Part shown: positions 44,134-53,435 of the stretch, one piece after another
Position numbering within the stretch: the stretch's first letter is position 1
Layout of the letters: the number at the start of each line of letters is the position of its first letter
Assembly (NCBI GenBank): GCA_014860355.1
Contig: JACZJV010000033.1
Span: forward strand, 1-64,000
DNA length: 64,000 bases
Reading direction: 5' to 3'
DNA from: Burkholderiales bacterium
Lineage (GTDB): Bacteria > Pseudomonadota > Gammaproteobacteria > Burkholderiales > SG8-39
Notes under the pieces: model-generated
Databases searched by the model: none
Told to the model about the DNA's origin: nothing
Seen by the model: the letters and a program-made list of their open reading frames with translations, nothing else
Translations under genes and position numbers: made by a program

Positions 44134-46521
44134 GTGAGCAATTTCATCGTCAGGAAAGTCGCCGTCCTCGGCGCCGGTGTCATGGGGGCGCAGATCGCCG
44201 CCCATTGCGTCAACGCCAGGGTTCCCGTGGTGCTGTTCGACCTGCCGGCCAAGGAAGGCGCGAAGGACGGCATCGTGCTGCGCGCCATCGAAAATCTGAA
44301 AAAGCTGAACCCGGCTCCATTCGGCGACAAGGATGACGCCGCTAATATCGAAGTGGGCAACTACGACGACAACCTCGAAGCCCTCAAAGACTGCGACCTC
44401 ATCATCGAGGCGATCGCCGAGCGCATGGACTGGAAGCACGAGCTGTACAAGAAGGTGGCGCCCTACATCGCGCCGAATGCGATCTTCGCTTCGAACACCT
44501 CGGGGCTTTCGATCAGCTCGCTCTCCGAGGGCTTCGACGCGCAGCTGAAGGCGCGCTTTTGCGGCGTGCATTTCTTCAACCCGCCGCGCTATATGCATCT
44601 GGTGGAACTGATTCCGACCGCCACCACCGCGGCGGACATTCTGGACCAGCTCGAAGGCTTTCTCACCACCACGCTGGGCAAGGGCGTGGTGCGGGCGAAA
44701 GATACGCCCAACTTCATCGCCAACCGCGTCGGCATCTTCGGCATGCTCGCGACCATGCACGAGGCGGAGAAATTCGGCCTCTCCTGCGATGTGGTGGACG
44801 ACCTGACCGGCGCCAAGCTCGGACGCGCCAAGTCCGGGACCTTCCGCACCGCCGACGTGGTCGGCCTGGACACCATGGGCCACGTGATCAAGACCATGCA
44901 GGACAATCTTGCGGACGACCCGTTTGCCGCGGTCTATCACACGCCCGAGGTACTGACGAAACTGGTGCAGGCGGGCGCCCTGGGCCAGAAGACCGGCGCC
45001 GGCTTCTACAAGAAAGTCGGCAAGGATATCCAGCGCCTGGATTTTGCCAAGGGCGTATACGTCGCCGGCGGCGGCAAGGCGGAGGACATCATCGCGCGCA
45101 TGCTCAAGGAGAAGGACCCGGCCAGGCGCATGAAGACCCTGCGCGAATCGAGCAACCCGCAGGCGCAGTTCCTCTGGGCGATATTCCGCGACGTGTTCCA
45201 TTACATTGCGGTGCACCTGGAGTCGATTGCGGACAATGCGCGCGACATCGATTTCGCCATGCGCTGGGGCTTCGGCCAGGGCATAGGCCCGTTCGAGACC
45301 TGGCAGACGGCCGGCTGGCAGCAGGTCGCCGGCTGGATCAAGGAAGACATCGAGGCGGGCAAGGCCATCTGCAAGGCGCCGCTGCCGGATTGGGTGTTCG
45401 ACGGGCGCAGCGGGGTACACACGCCCGAGGGTTCGTATTCGGCCGCGCGCAAGTGCTATGCGCCGCGCCCGGCGCTGGCGGTGTATCGGCGCCAGGTGTT
45501 TCGCGCACCGGTAGCGGGCGAGGCTGCCGCCGATGGAAGGACCGCCGGCACCACCGTGCTCGAGGACGATTCGGTGCGCATCTGGCATCAGGACGACGAT
45601 GTACTGATTCTTTCGCTGAAGACCAAGATGCACTCGATCGGACCCGGTGTGATCGCCGGCCTGGTCAGGGCGCTGGATGAGGCGGAAAAGAACTACAAGG
45701 GACTGGTGCTGTGGAACGCCGATGCGGCGGCCGGCGGCGCGTTCTCGGTCGGGGCCGACCTGCAGGCGATGCTGCCGCTGTTCATGTCGGGCGGGGTCAA
45801 GGCGATAGAGCCCGCCGTGGCCGCGCTGCAGCAGGCGCATCTGGAGATGAAGTACGCCAACGTACCGGTGGTGGCCGCGGTCTCGGGCATGGCGCTCGGC
45901 GGTGGTTGCGAACTGCTGATGCATGCGGCCAGGCGCGTGGCCTCGATCGAGTCCTATATCGGGCTGGTGGAAGTCGGCGTCGGCCTGATTCCGGCAGGTG
46001 GCGGCCTGAAGGAGGCGGCGCTGCGCGCGGCCGCGGATGCCAGGGGCAACGATCTGCTGCAGTTCCTGAAGAATTACTTCATGAGCGCCGCCACCGCGGC
46101 CGTGTCGAAGTCGGCGCTGGAAGCGAAAAAGTTGGGCTACCTCGCGGCCGGCGACCTCATCGTGTTCAATGCCTACGAATTGCTGCATGTGGCGAAGGTC
46201 GAGGCGCGCGCGATGTTCGATGCCGGCTATCGGCCGCCGCTGAAGACTCTGGTGCCGGTGGCCGGGCGCTACGGCATGGCGACCATCATGGCGCAGCTGG
46301 TAAACATGCGCGACGGCGGCTTCATTTCCGCGCACGACTACAAGCTGGGCGCGATGATCGCCGAGATCGTCTGCGGCGGTGAAGTCGAGGCCGGCAGCCT
46401 GGTGAGCGAACAATGGCTGCTCGATCTGGAGCGCAAGGCCTTCATGGAGCTGCTCAACCATCCCAAGACCCAGGAACGCATCATGGGCATGATGCAGACC
46501 GGCAAACCGGTACGCAACTGA
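44134..46521 (+). CDS. 3-hydroxyacyl-CoA dehydrogenase/enoyl-CoA hydratase (FadN type)
   Basis: A 795-residue two-enzyme protein. The N-terminal half is 3-hydroxyacyl-CoA dehydrogenase (VAVLGAGVMGAQIAAHCVN Rossmann loop, then HFFNPPRYMHLVELIPT and the DTPNFIANRVGIF box). The C-terminal half is a crotonase (VVAAVSGMALGGGCELLMHA; EVGVGLIPAGGG). The order dehydrogenase then hydratase is opposite to E. coli FadB and matches FadN-type fusions. It hydrates and oxidises the enoyl-CoA before the thiolase step, with the thiolase gene next. Confidence 0.93.
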   Translation: MSNFIVRKVAVLGAGVMGAQIAAHCVNARVPVVLFDLPAKEGAKDGIVLRAIENLKKLNPAPFGDKDDAANIEVGNYDDNLEALKDCDLIIEAIAERMDWKHELYKKVAPYIAPNAIFASNTSGLSISSLSEGFDAQLKARFCGVHFFNPPRYMHLVELIPTATTAADILDQLEGFLTTTLGKGVVRAKDTPNFIANRVGIFGMLATMHEAEKFGLSCDVVDDLTGAKLGRAKSGTFRTADVVGLDTMGHVIKTMQDNLADDPFAAVYHTPEVLTKLVQAGALGQKTGAGFYKKVGKDIQRLDFAKGVYVAGGGKAEDIIARMLKEKDPARRMKTLRESSNPQAQFLWAIFRDVFHYIAVHLESIADNARDIDFAMRWGFGQGIGPFETWQTAGWQQVAGWIKEDIEAGKAICKAPLPDWVFDGRSGVHTPEGSYSAARKCYAPRPALAVYRRQVFRAPVAGEAAADGRTAGTTVLEDDSVRIWHQDDDVLILSLKTKMHSIGPGVIAGLVRALDEAEKNYKGLVLWNADAAAGGAFSVGADLQAMLPLFMSGGVKAIEPAVAALQQAHLEMKYANVPVVAAVSGMALGGGCELLMHAARRVASIESYIGLVEVGVGLIPAGGGLKEAALRAAADARGNDLLQFLKNYFMSAATAAVSKSALEAKKLGYLAAGDLIVFNAYELLHVAKVEARAMFDAGYRPPLKTLVPVAGRYGMATIMAQLVNMRDGGFISAHDYKLGAMIAEIVCGGEVEAGSLVSEQWLLDLERKAFMELLNHPKTQERIMGMMQTGKPVRN

Positions 46522-46544
46522 CGCGTCCCCCAAGGAGAACTGAA

Positions 46545-47741
46545 ATGAGCAAACAATTGCAAGACGCCTACATCGTCGCCGCGACCCGCACGCCCATCGG
46601 CAAAGCGCCACGCGGCATGTTCAAGTACATGCGCCCGGACGACCTGCTGGTGCGCGCGATCCAGTCCGCGCTGTCGCAGGTGCCGGGGCTGGATCCGAAA
46701 CTGATCGAGGATGCGATCGTCGGCTGTTCCTTCCCGGAAGCCGAACAGGGCCTCAACCTCGCGCGCATGGCGGTGCTGCTCGCGGGGCTGCCCAAGACCG
46801 TCGCCGGCGTGACCATCAACCGCTATTGCGCTTCGGGCATCACCGCGGTGGCGATGGCGGCCGACCGCATCCGCGTGGGGCAGGCGGACGTGATGATAGC
46901 CGCCGGGGCGGAGTCGATGTCGATGGTGCCGATGATGGGTTATCACCCGTCGATGAACATGGGCATATTCAAGGACGAGAACATCGGCATGGCCTACGGC
47001 ATGGGCCTGACCGCGGAGAACGTCGCCAAACAATGGAAGGTTACGCGCGAGGCGCAGGACGAGTTCTCGCTGCAGTCGCATCGAAAGGCGATTGCCGCGC
47101 AGCAGGCGGGCGAGTTCAAGGACGAGACGACGGCGGTCGAAATCGTCGAACGTTTTCCCGATCTCGCGAGCGGCAAGATAGACATCAGGACCCGCAGGGT
47201 CGATGCGGACGAAGGCGCGCGCGCCGACACCAATCTGGAATCGCTGGCGAAACTGCGGCCGGTGTTCTCGCCCAAGGGTTCGGTCACCGCCGGCAACAGT
47301 TCGCAGACTTCGGACGGCGCAGGCGCGCTGATCCTGGTCAGCGAGAAAATCCTCAAGCAGTTCGACCTGAGCCCGCTGGCGCGCTTCGCCTCGTTCGCGG
47401 TCAGGGGCGTGCCGCCGGAAATCATGGGCATCGGTCCGAAGGAAGCGATCCCCGTGGCCTGCAAGGCGGCGGGCATCACCCAGGATCAGATCGACTGGTT
47501 CGAACTCAACGAAGCTTTCGCCGCGCAGTCGCTCGCAGTGATGCAGGACCTCGGCCTCGATCCGGCCAAGGTCAACCCGATGGGCGGCGCAATCGCCCTG
47601 GGCCACCCGCTGGGGGCGACCGGTGCCATTCGTTCGGCCACCGTCATCCACGCTATGCGGCGCAAGAACCTGAAGTACGGCATGGTGACCATGTGCGTAG
47701 GCACGGGCATGGGCGCTGCGGGAATATTCGAGCGCGTGTAA
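46545..47741 (+). CDS. Acetyl-CoA acyltransferase (thiolase)
   Basis: A 398-residue thiolase. The nucleophilic Cys is in RYCASGITAVAMAADRI, with the His box LNEAFAAQSLAV and MGGAIALGHPLGATGA, and the last Cys in CVGTGMGAAGIFE. It ends the beta-oxidation cycle started by the acyl-CoA dehydrogenase and FadN-like genes. The start at 46545 (AAGGAG 6-7 nt upstream) lies 23 bp after the FadN-like stop. Confidence 0.94.
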   Translation: MSKQLQDAYIVAATRTPIGKAPRGMFKYMRPDDLLVRAIQSALSQVPGLDPKLIEDAIVGCSFPEAEQGLNLARMAVLLAGLPKTVAGVTINRYCASGITAVAMAADRIRVGQADVMIAAGAESMSMVPMMGYHPSMNMGIFKDENIGMAYGMGLTAENVAKQWKVTREAQDEFSLQSHRKAIAAQQAGEFKDETTAVEIVERFPDLASGKIDIRTRRVDADEGARADTNLESLAKLRPVFSPKGSVTAGNSSQTSDGAGALILVSEKILKQFDLSPLARFASFAVRGVPPEIMGIGPKEAIPVACKAAGITQDQIDWFELNEAFAAQSLAVMQDLGLDPAKVNPMGGAIALGHPLGATGAIRSATVIHAMRRKNLKYGMVTMCVGTGMGAAGIFERV

Positions 47742-47969
47742 GTCCCGGCATGCGGCGCCTGCAATGATGCCGCTGCCCAGGAACGCCGCCGGCACGCAAT
47801 GCGCGCCGGCGGCGTTTTCCGTTGCCAACTGCCCGTACCGGCATCGACGCTATAATCGCGCATATTGCCGCGGACTCCGGCATGGGCGACGGGCCCGAGC
47901 GGCTCCCCTCTGTCGGCGTGCGCGCGGCGGCGTATCTTCCCGATGGGAATCAATGGAGCGTATCCGGGC

Positions 47970-49040
47970 ATGGCAGAAGATAAGGTCTTTCTGAAAAACG
48001 CGATCGAGGCCACCATCCGCATCGGCCTGCTGCTGGTGCTCGTGTCCTGGTGCTTCGAAATTGTTCGCCCTTTCATGATCCCGATCGCCTGGGGCGTCAT
48101 TATCGCGGTGGCGGTGTTTCCGTACTACCGGTCTTTGACCGGCGCCCTGGGCGGACGCAGGGTGGCCGCGGCCGCACTGATGGCCTTGCTGGGCCTGGTA
48201 ATCCTGATCACACCTGCGGCAATGCTCAGCGCCACGCTGGTCGAGGGCGCGCGCTGGATGTCGAAAAGCCTGCAGTCGGGTAGCCTGCAAATCCCGCCGC
48301 CCCCGGATTCGGTGCTGGGCTGGCCTTTGGTCGGAGAATGGGTGCATCAGTTCTGGGCGCTTGCGTCGGCGAATCTCTCAGGCGCGCTGGCCACGCTCAG
48401 CCCCCAGCTCAAGGCTGCTGCCGGCTGGCTGCTGCCGGCGGCAGCGGGGGCGGGCTTCGGCGTGCTGCAATTCCTGATCGCCATAGTCATCGCCAGTTTC
48501 CTGTTGGCAACATCTGAAGACGGCGGCAAGGCCGCCCAGGCCATCGCCAGGCGAATTTCGGGCGAACGGGGGGCGGAGTTCGCCAAGCTGGCGGAGGCGA
48601 CGGTGCGCAGCGTCACCAGCGGGATACTCGGGGTAGCGCTGATCCAGTCGCTGCTCGCGGGGATCGGCTTCCTCGCCGCAGGCATCCCCGGCGCCGGGCT
48701 CTGGGCCTTGCTCTGCCTGATCCTGAGCACCGTCCAGATCGGCGTGGTACCGATAGTGCTGCCCGCGGTGATCTACGTGTTTTCCACGGCAGGCACCGCT
48801 ACCGCGGTGATCTTCCTTATCTGGAGTATCGGCGTCATGGTCATCGACAACATCCTCAAGCCCATCCTGCTCGGACGGGGGGTACAGGTGCCCACGGCGG
48901 TGATTTTTGTCGGAGCGATCGGCGGATTCATCAGCTGGGGGATCATCGGTCTGTTCGTCGGGTCCGTGGTGCTGGTGCTCTCTTACAGGCTGATTCTGGC
49001 GTGGATCGAAGAGGCGCCCGAAGCTGCGGCGCCAGGGTGA
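47970..49040 (+). CDS. AI-2E family transporter
   Basis: About 356 residues, with eight hydrophobic segments. IRIGLLLVLVSWCFEIVRPF at the start and, near the end, VIDNILKPILLGRGVQVPT are the hallmark of the AI-2E (YdiK/TqsA-like) permease family, whose substrates are mostly unknown. ATG 47970 has GGAG 11 nt upstream; ATG 47943 is also possible. It is separated from the thiolase gene by ~230 bp, so it is probably its own unit. Confidence 0.88.
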   Translation: MAEDKVFLKNAIEATIRIGLLLVLVSWCFEIVRPFMIPIAWGVIIAVAVFPYYRSLTGALGGRRVAAAALMALLGLVILITPAAMLSATLVEGARWMSKSLQSGSLQIPPPPDSVLGWPLVGEWVHQFWALASANLSGALATLSPQLKAAAGWLLPAAAGAGFGVLQFLIAIVIASFLLATSEDGGKAAQAIARRISGERGAEFAKLAEATVRSVTSGILGVALIQSLLAGIGFLAAGIPGAGLWALLCLILSTVQIGVVPIVLPAVIYVFSTAGTATAVIFLIWSIGVMVIDNILKPILLGRGVQVPTAVIFVGAIGGFISWGIIGLFVGSVVLVLSYRLILAWIEEAPEAAAPG

Positions 49041-49446
49041 TCCGGCAGGGCCTGCGCTGAAGACCACCCATGCCCCCGGGAAATACGGCACGATGAACCT
49101 GCCGAACTAAAAGCAAGAATCCCGGCGAACAACGGACCGGCTACCGGTTCGCGCACGGTGCCGGAGCAGATGCTACGCGCCGGGCAATAGTCCGGCGTGT
49201 TGCGCGGCTGCGCCTGCGCAGCGGGTCCTTCAACGAACGAATCCCCACGACTTCCCTATTCGCCTGCCCCAGGCCTGGCAGGTGATCGTCAAGGCCTGAT
49301 TCACCATTGTTGCGGCCACAAAGTGGGGGAGATGCCCCAACTTTTCCGGCCTGAGTACGTGAACTCGCCGGGCCATCGCGCCATGCGAAACTCAAGTCGA
49401 TGACCCCGGACAAGAACCGCGCCTATTCCGCCAGCAGATTGATATC
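49041..49446. other. Intergenic stretch before the first oxidase operon
   Basis: No gene is seen here. From about 49240 onward the sequence is recognisably the same as that from about 53829, i.e. the upstream region of the second oxidase operon (for example CACGACTT, CTGATT, and the CCCCAA word), so this belongs to the duplicated unit. Confidence 0.55.
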
Positions 49447-49462
49447 TGTGACATTTTTCACA
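49447..49462 (+). promoter_or_regulatory. CRP-like palindrome upstream of oxidase operon 1
   Basis: TGTGACATTTTTCACA fits TGTGA-N6-TCACA exactly. It ends 47 bp before the -24 box. In copy 2 the same site reads TGTGACATTTTTCTCA at the same distance, so selection seems to keep it. It may be the site of an enhancer-binding activator or of a CRP/FNR-class protein. Confidence 0.6.
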
Positions 49463-49509
49463 TTTTTGGGCTGGATCCTAAGCTATAACCATTCTCAATT
49501 AGTGGTTTC

Positions 49510-49525
49510 TGGCACAGCTGTTGCG
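49510..49525 (+). promoter_or_regulatory. Sigma-54 promoter of oxidase operon 1
   Basis: TGGCACAGCTGTTGCG matches TGGCAC-N5-TTGC with the correct 12-bp spacing between the invariant GG and GC. It lies about 130 bp upstream of the oxidase start. The second operon has the same element in the same place. Confidence 0.8.
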
Positions 49526-49656
49526 TTGAGGTGCTTAAGCCTCGTATTTGTGGGTCTAGTGCCCAAAACCGACGGGTCAGTACGCCCAGCTGTGCAGCGC
49601 CGGCATGAAACATGCCGACATTTGGATATTTTCTGAATTCGAAGGGAGTAGCAAAA

Positions 49657-52254
49657 ATGTCTTTCTTTATCTCGAGCAAGGATTCAAAAACACGTCAGCG
49701 CGAAGCCGAAAATGCGATGCGGAATCGGGCTGAGGTCATCAAGGCGCGATCCTCGGGCACGATGTCCCGGCGCGATTTCGTCAAAGCCGGGGTGTACACT
49801 ACCGGCGGCCTGCTGGTTCCGATCTCCGGCCTGAGCCCCTTTGCCAGGAGCGCCTATGCCGCGGTTCCTACGGGTGCTCCGCGCAGCCCGCTGCCGTACG
49901 ACAAGCCGTTTCAGGCGCCGCTGCTGCGTTGCCACAATCTGACGCCGCAACCGCTCACCTCTACCGGGGGCCCCGACGCTCAGCTGATGTGGCCTGGCGC
50001 CATGGGCGAGCGGCCCGCGCAGCGCAGGTCTAACCATGCAGAGATCATTCGCCACAATGTCAAGCTCGCCAACGCCAGCAACAGCGGAAACGTCAGCGTG
50101 AACGGGACGACCGGGCCTGCAGAAGGACGGGCACCCGGTGAAGCCTTCGCGCATCAGCGCTGGGACGACCTGGTCAATGCCAAGCCGGGGCCGGATGGAG
50201 AAGTATCCCACCCCCTGGGTCCGGTGGGTTTCACCATGTCCGTCGGACAGATCGCGCCCAACACCAGCTTCCACCTTGGTGACCCGCGCTGGCCGGCGCA
50301 GGAACCCTGCAAGGTCTGGACGTTTTCGGAGGGGCGGTTCCAGCGGGGAACCTTGCCGGTCAGCCTGATGCAGGCCCGCTATGGCGAAACTGTGATCAAC
50401 CGCATCTACAACAACCTGCCGTTCTACGACCCGCAATGGGGGTCTGCCTGCTTCCCCGACTGCGGCAATACCACCGGCGGGGACTACGGGTCTGCCAAGA
50501 ACGGCGGCCTGTGGGACACCAGCAACGGCGGCTGGGGACGCCAGGAACCGGCCATCCACAACCACAATGGCCACAACGGCTCCAACAGCGACGGCGCGCA
50601 GAACTGCCACTTCTTCCCGGGGCAGTACTACGACTACAACTACAGCCTGATGCTCGCCCGGCGCGATGCCGGCCTGAGAGACTCCAAGGGTCGCGATCTG
50701 GACAAGCTGCTCAACGTGAAGAGGGGAGATCCCCGCTGCTCGACGCCGACGGACGACGGCGGCATCATCAAGCTGCCGGGCGACTTCCGCGAAATCCAGG
50801 GCAGCCTCTGGTTCCACGACCACCGCATCTCCTACACCTCGGAGAACGTGTACAAGGGCTATGCCGCGCTGCTCGAGTACTTCAGCGGCACCGACCGCGG
50901 CTATGAAAGGCCGGGTCTGAGCGCCGAGGCGGACGCGGTCAACCTGCGCCTGCCCAGCGGCTGGCGCAACAAGAAGACCTGGGGCAACCGCGATTTCGAC
51001 GTCTACCTGCTGATCCAGGACGTGGCTTTCGACCAGGACGGCCAGCTGCGCTTCGACATTTTCGACACCAACGGATTCTGCGGCGACGTGATGCACGTCA
51101 ACTTCCAGTGGAAGCCGAACATGGACGTGCTTCCGCGCAAGTACCGCTTCCGCACTCTGAGCGCGGGCATGTCGCGCTGGGTCAAGCTGGGCATTTCCGA
51201 CAGCCTGGACCCTGGTCGCGCGAACCCGGTACCGATCACCGTCATCGCCAACGACGGCAACATCAACCCGCGATACCTGCGGAACATGACGGAGATGGAC
51301 ATCCAGGGGACGGCGGAGCGTTACGACTTCGTCATCGACTTCTCCAAGTACGCGCCCGGCACCAAGCTCTATATGGTCAACATGCTCAAGCATTCGTCCG
51401 GAGAGGCGTTCAGCAAGATCTGCAACCTGAAAGAGGCGCTTTCGTCCAAGGAGCAGAGGGACGATCCCGCGCTGGGCGCGATCATGCAGTTCACCGTCGC
51501 CAGCGAAGTCCCGAGCGTGGACGAGCCCGGCGCGATGAACACCATCGCCAACAGCTGCGGCGCCAACGACATGAGCCTGATCAACGATCCGGGTGCAGAC
51601 TGGGAAATCCCCACTGTCGAGCCGGTCAGGACCAGGGTCATCGAGGTCGTCAGCGGCGGCGACGGCGGCGGCCTGCCTTGGGACCACCCGACCGGTCCCG
51701 AGCCCTGGGGCATGAAAGTGAATGGCGGGGCTGCCTACCACGCCGACATGCGCCGGGTTTCGAATCTGCCGCGGCCGGGGGACATCGAGCACTGGACCGT
51801 CCTCAGCGGCGGCGGCTGGGGCCACCCCGTTCACCTGCACTTCGAGGAAGGCAAGACCTTGAAGCGGAACAACAAGGCGTCGTCCCTGCACCCGCAGGAA
51901 AGGAATATGCGCAAGGACGTCTGGCACGTAGGCCAGACCGGCAATGTCACTTTCCAGGTAACCTTCGGCGAGTTCGGCGGAGCCTACGTGAACCACTGCC
52001 ACAACACGGTGCACGAAGACAACGCCATGCTGTTGCGCTACGACATCATCCGCGGCAACAGCAACGCCAGCGGCATAGACGACATCCATGTCACGGTGCT
52101 GCCGACCCCGGATCCGCGTCCCGAAGGCGTGACCTACGTGGATTCGTGTTACCTGGCCGAAGGCAATCCGCAGGGCTTCGATACTGGAGTCGAGGTGTGC
52201 AAGAGCCACGATATCGGTGATGCGGTAGAGTCCACCGACCCGAGAACTCTGTAA
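49657..52254 (+). CDS. Tat-exported multicopper oxidase, copy 1
   Basis: An 865-residue laccase-like oxidase. A twin-arginine signal (SRRDFVKAG, Arg 38-39) lies 36 residues in, so the exported N-terminus is long; cleavage is likely near ARSAYA. Copper motifs in order: HNHNGHN (301-307), FHDH (387-389), GHPVHLH (723-728) and HCHNTVHEDNAM (780-791), with Cys 781, His 786 and Met 791 for the type 1 copper. Ligands for all four coppers seem present. There are about 80 residues between the first two motifs, more than in laccases, and a ~330-residue stretch before the third. The start at 49657 follows AAGGGAG. The substrate (metal ion, phenol or other) is not evident. Followed by a hairpin and a SCO-cytochrome gene. 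Confidence 0.93.
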   Translation: MSFFISSKDSKTRQREAENAMRNRAEVIKARSSGTMSRRDFVKAGVYTTGGLLVPISGLSPFARSAYAAVPTGAPRSPLPYDKPFQAPLLRCHNLTPQPLTSTGGPDAQLMWPGAMGERPAQRRSNHAEIIRHNVKLANASNSGNVSVNGTTGPAEGRAPGEAFAHQRWDDLVNAKPGPDGEVSHPLGPVGFTMSVGQIAPNTSFHLGDPRWPAQEPCKVWTFSEGRFQRGTLPVSLMQARYGETVINRIYNNLPFYDPQWGSACFPDCGNTTGGDYGSAKNGGLWDTSNGGWGRQEPAIHNHNGHNGSNSDGAQNCHFFPGQYYDYNYSLMLARRDAGLRDSKGRDLDKLLNVKRGDPRCSTPTDDGGIIKLPGDFREIQGSLWFHDHRISYTSENVYKGYAALLEYFSGTDRGYERPGLSAEADAVNLRLPSGWRNKKTWGNRDFDVYLLIQDVAFDQDGQLRFDIFDTNGFCGDVMHVNFQWKPNMDVLPRKYRFRTLSAGMSRWVKLGISDSLDPGRANPVPITVIANDGNINPRYLRNMTEMDIQGTAERYDFVIDFSKYAPGTKLYMVNMLKHSSGEAFSKICNLKEALSSKEQRDDPALGAIMQFTVASEVPSVDEPGAMNTIANSCGANDMSLINDPGADWEIPTVEPVRTRVIEVVSGGDGGGLPWDHPTGPEPWGMKVNGGAAYHADMRRVSNLPRPGDIEHWTVLSGGGWGHPVHLHFEEGKTLKRNNKASSLHPQERNMRKDVWHVGQTGNVTFQVTFGEFGGAYVNHCHNTVHEDNAMLLRYDIIRGNSNASGIDDIHVTVLPTPDPRPEGVTYVDSCYLAEGNPQGFDTGVEVCKSHDIGDAVESTDPRTL

Positions 52255-52287
52255 ACACCAGCGCTCGCCAGCAACATTGCGAGCATC

Positions 52288-52321
52288 CCGGGGGGCGCGC
52301 CCGAAAGGCGCGGCCCCCCGG
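52288..52321 (+). terminator. Intercistronic GC-rich hairpin in operon 1
   Basis: CCGGGGGGCGCGCC and GGCGCGGCCCCCCGG pair around a short CGAAA-type loop (52288-52321). There is no T-run after it, so it probably slows transcription or stabilises the oxidase mRNA 3' end while letting some read into the SCO gene. A similar hairpin occurs in operon 2. Confidence 0.65.
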
Positions 52322-52361
52322 ATTCTGTGCAAACCACAAAGCTACAAGGGTAGGAAATATC

Positions 52362-53435
52362 ATGAGCAAAAGGCTAGCCACATCCGCATTTCTTTTTCTT
52401 GCTGTTTGGATATCCGGAATATCCGGCGGCGCCGCCTGGGCGAAGGGCACTCCCTGGGGTGCGAACTACTTCCCCAACGTACCCCTGGTGGACCAGGACG
52501 GAAAGACCTACCTCTTCTATGACGATCTGCTCAAAGACAAGAAGGTGATGATCGACTTCGTGTTTGCGCTCTGCGACCAGGGTTGCCCGCTGGACACCGC
52601 GAACATGGCAAGGGTGCAGAAGCTGCTGGGTCCGCGCATCGGCAAAGACATCTACATGTATTCGATCACATTGGATCCGGAAAACGATACGCCGCAAAAG
52701 CTGAAGGAGTACGCCGAACAGTACGGGGCCCGGCCAGGCTGGAAGTTCCTCACCGGCAAGCGCGAGGACATCGATGCCGTACGCGACAAGCTAGGACAGC
52801 GATCGGACAAGGAAACGCACGCCAACGCCGTCCAAGTGGCGGACGTTGCGAGCGGCCGCTGGATCAGGATTCCCTTGGCTGCAGACCCGGGCTACATCGT
52901 CACGGAAGTCAATAACGCGCTGTATCCGGAATGGTCTGTGGGAAAAAAGCTCAAGAGCTATGCGAACGCTAAGACGTCCGAGATCTTCGGACCGGGGCAG
53001 GTGATGTTCGCGAGCCGCTGCGCCGGCTGCCATGCTTTCGGCAAGGAGCTATTGGGGCCGGATCTGATGGGGGTTACGGCACGCCGCAGCCCTGACTGGC
53101 TCGCAAACTTTATCGCGGCACCCAACGAGATGCGGGCGCGCAAGGATCCCATCGCATTGGAACTCGCCAAAAATCACAAAGTGCTGATGCCGAACCTGAA
53201 ATTGACCAAGAAAGAGGTGGGAGAGATGCTCGCCTACCTGCAGGCCAAGAGCGTTCCCGTACCGGCTCCGGCGGCAAAGCAGGCGCTGATGACCGCCGAT
53301 GCAACGGGGGCGGCACAGTCTGGCGCCCTGGCGCACGACCACAGTCAGCATGATCGCAGTCAGCATGATCACAGTCAGCACGAGCACGCCCAGCACGACC
53401 ACGCCCAGCATGATCACGGTAGCGCGCAGGAGTAA
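52362..53435 (+). CDS. SCO family-cytochrome c fusion with His-rich tail, copy 1
   Basis: A 357-residue exported protein in three parts. Residues ~28-205 are a SCO/SenC thioredoxin-like domain with the copper-binding C71-x3-C75 (CDQGC) and a His further on (DKETHANAVQV). Residues ~210-300 are a class I cytochrome c with CAGCH (220-224) and Met 276 as ligands. The last ~30 residues are a run of HDH/SQ/AQ repeats (HDHSQHDRSQHDHSQHEHAQ). SCO proteins bring copper to oxidases, so this one may load the multicopper oxidase and pass its electrons; the tail may store copper. Signal peptide MSKRLATSAF...GAAWA. Confidence 0.92.
   Translation: MSKRLATSAFLFLAVWISGISGGAAWAKGTPWGANYFPNVPLVDQDGKTYLFYDDLLKDKKVMIDFVFALCDQGCPLDTANMARVQKLLGPRIGKDIYMYSITLDPENDTPQKLKEYAEQYGARPGWKFLTGKREDIDAVRDKLGQRSDKETHANAVQVADVASGRWIRIPLAADPGYIVTEVNNALYPEWSVGKKLKSYANAKTSEIFGPGQVMFASRCAGCHAFGKELLGPDLMGVTARRSPDWLANFIAAPNEMRARKDPIALELAKNHKVLMPNLKLTKKEVGEMLAYLQAKSVPVPAPAAKQALMTADATGAAQSGALAHDHSQHDRSQHDHSQHEHAQHDHAQHDHGSAQE

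Larger units (their letters stand above)
49240..53435 (+). repeat. Tandem duplicated oxidase unit, copy 1
   Basis: This segment and 53829-58170 carry the same order: upstream region with palindrome and sigma-54 promoter, multicopper oxidase, hairpin, SCO-cytochrome gene. The oxidases are very similar through most of their length but differ at a number of residues and by an insertion, so the duplication is not recent. Confidence 0.85.

Noticed and set aside
42340-46611. Very long antisense open frame opposite the fatty-acid genes
   Set aside because: High-GC genes leave open frames on the other strand; this one is opposite well-supported genes and gives a His/Arg-rich product without family motifs.
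49684-52332. Long antisense open frame opposite oxidase copy 1
   Set aside because: It mirrors a real gene with copper motifs, and copy 2 has a similar shadow; no ribosome binding site or motif is seen.
53325-53420. Tandem DNA repeat in the SCO gene
   Set aside because: It is coding sequence for the His-rich tail and is treated there, not as a separate repeat.
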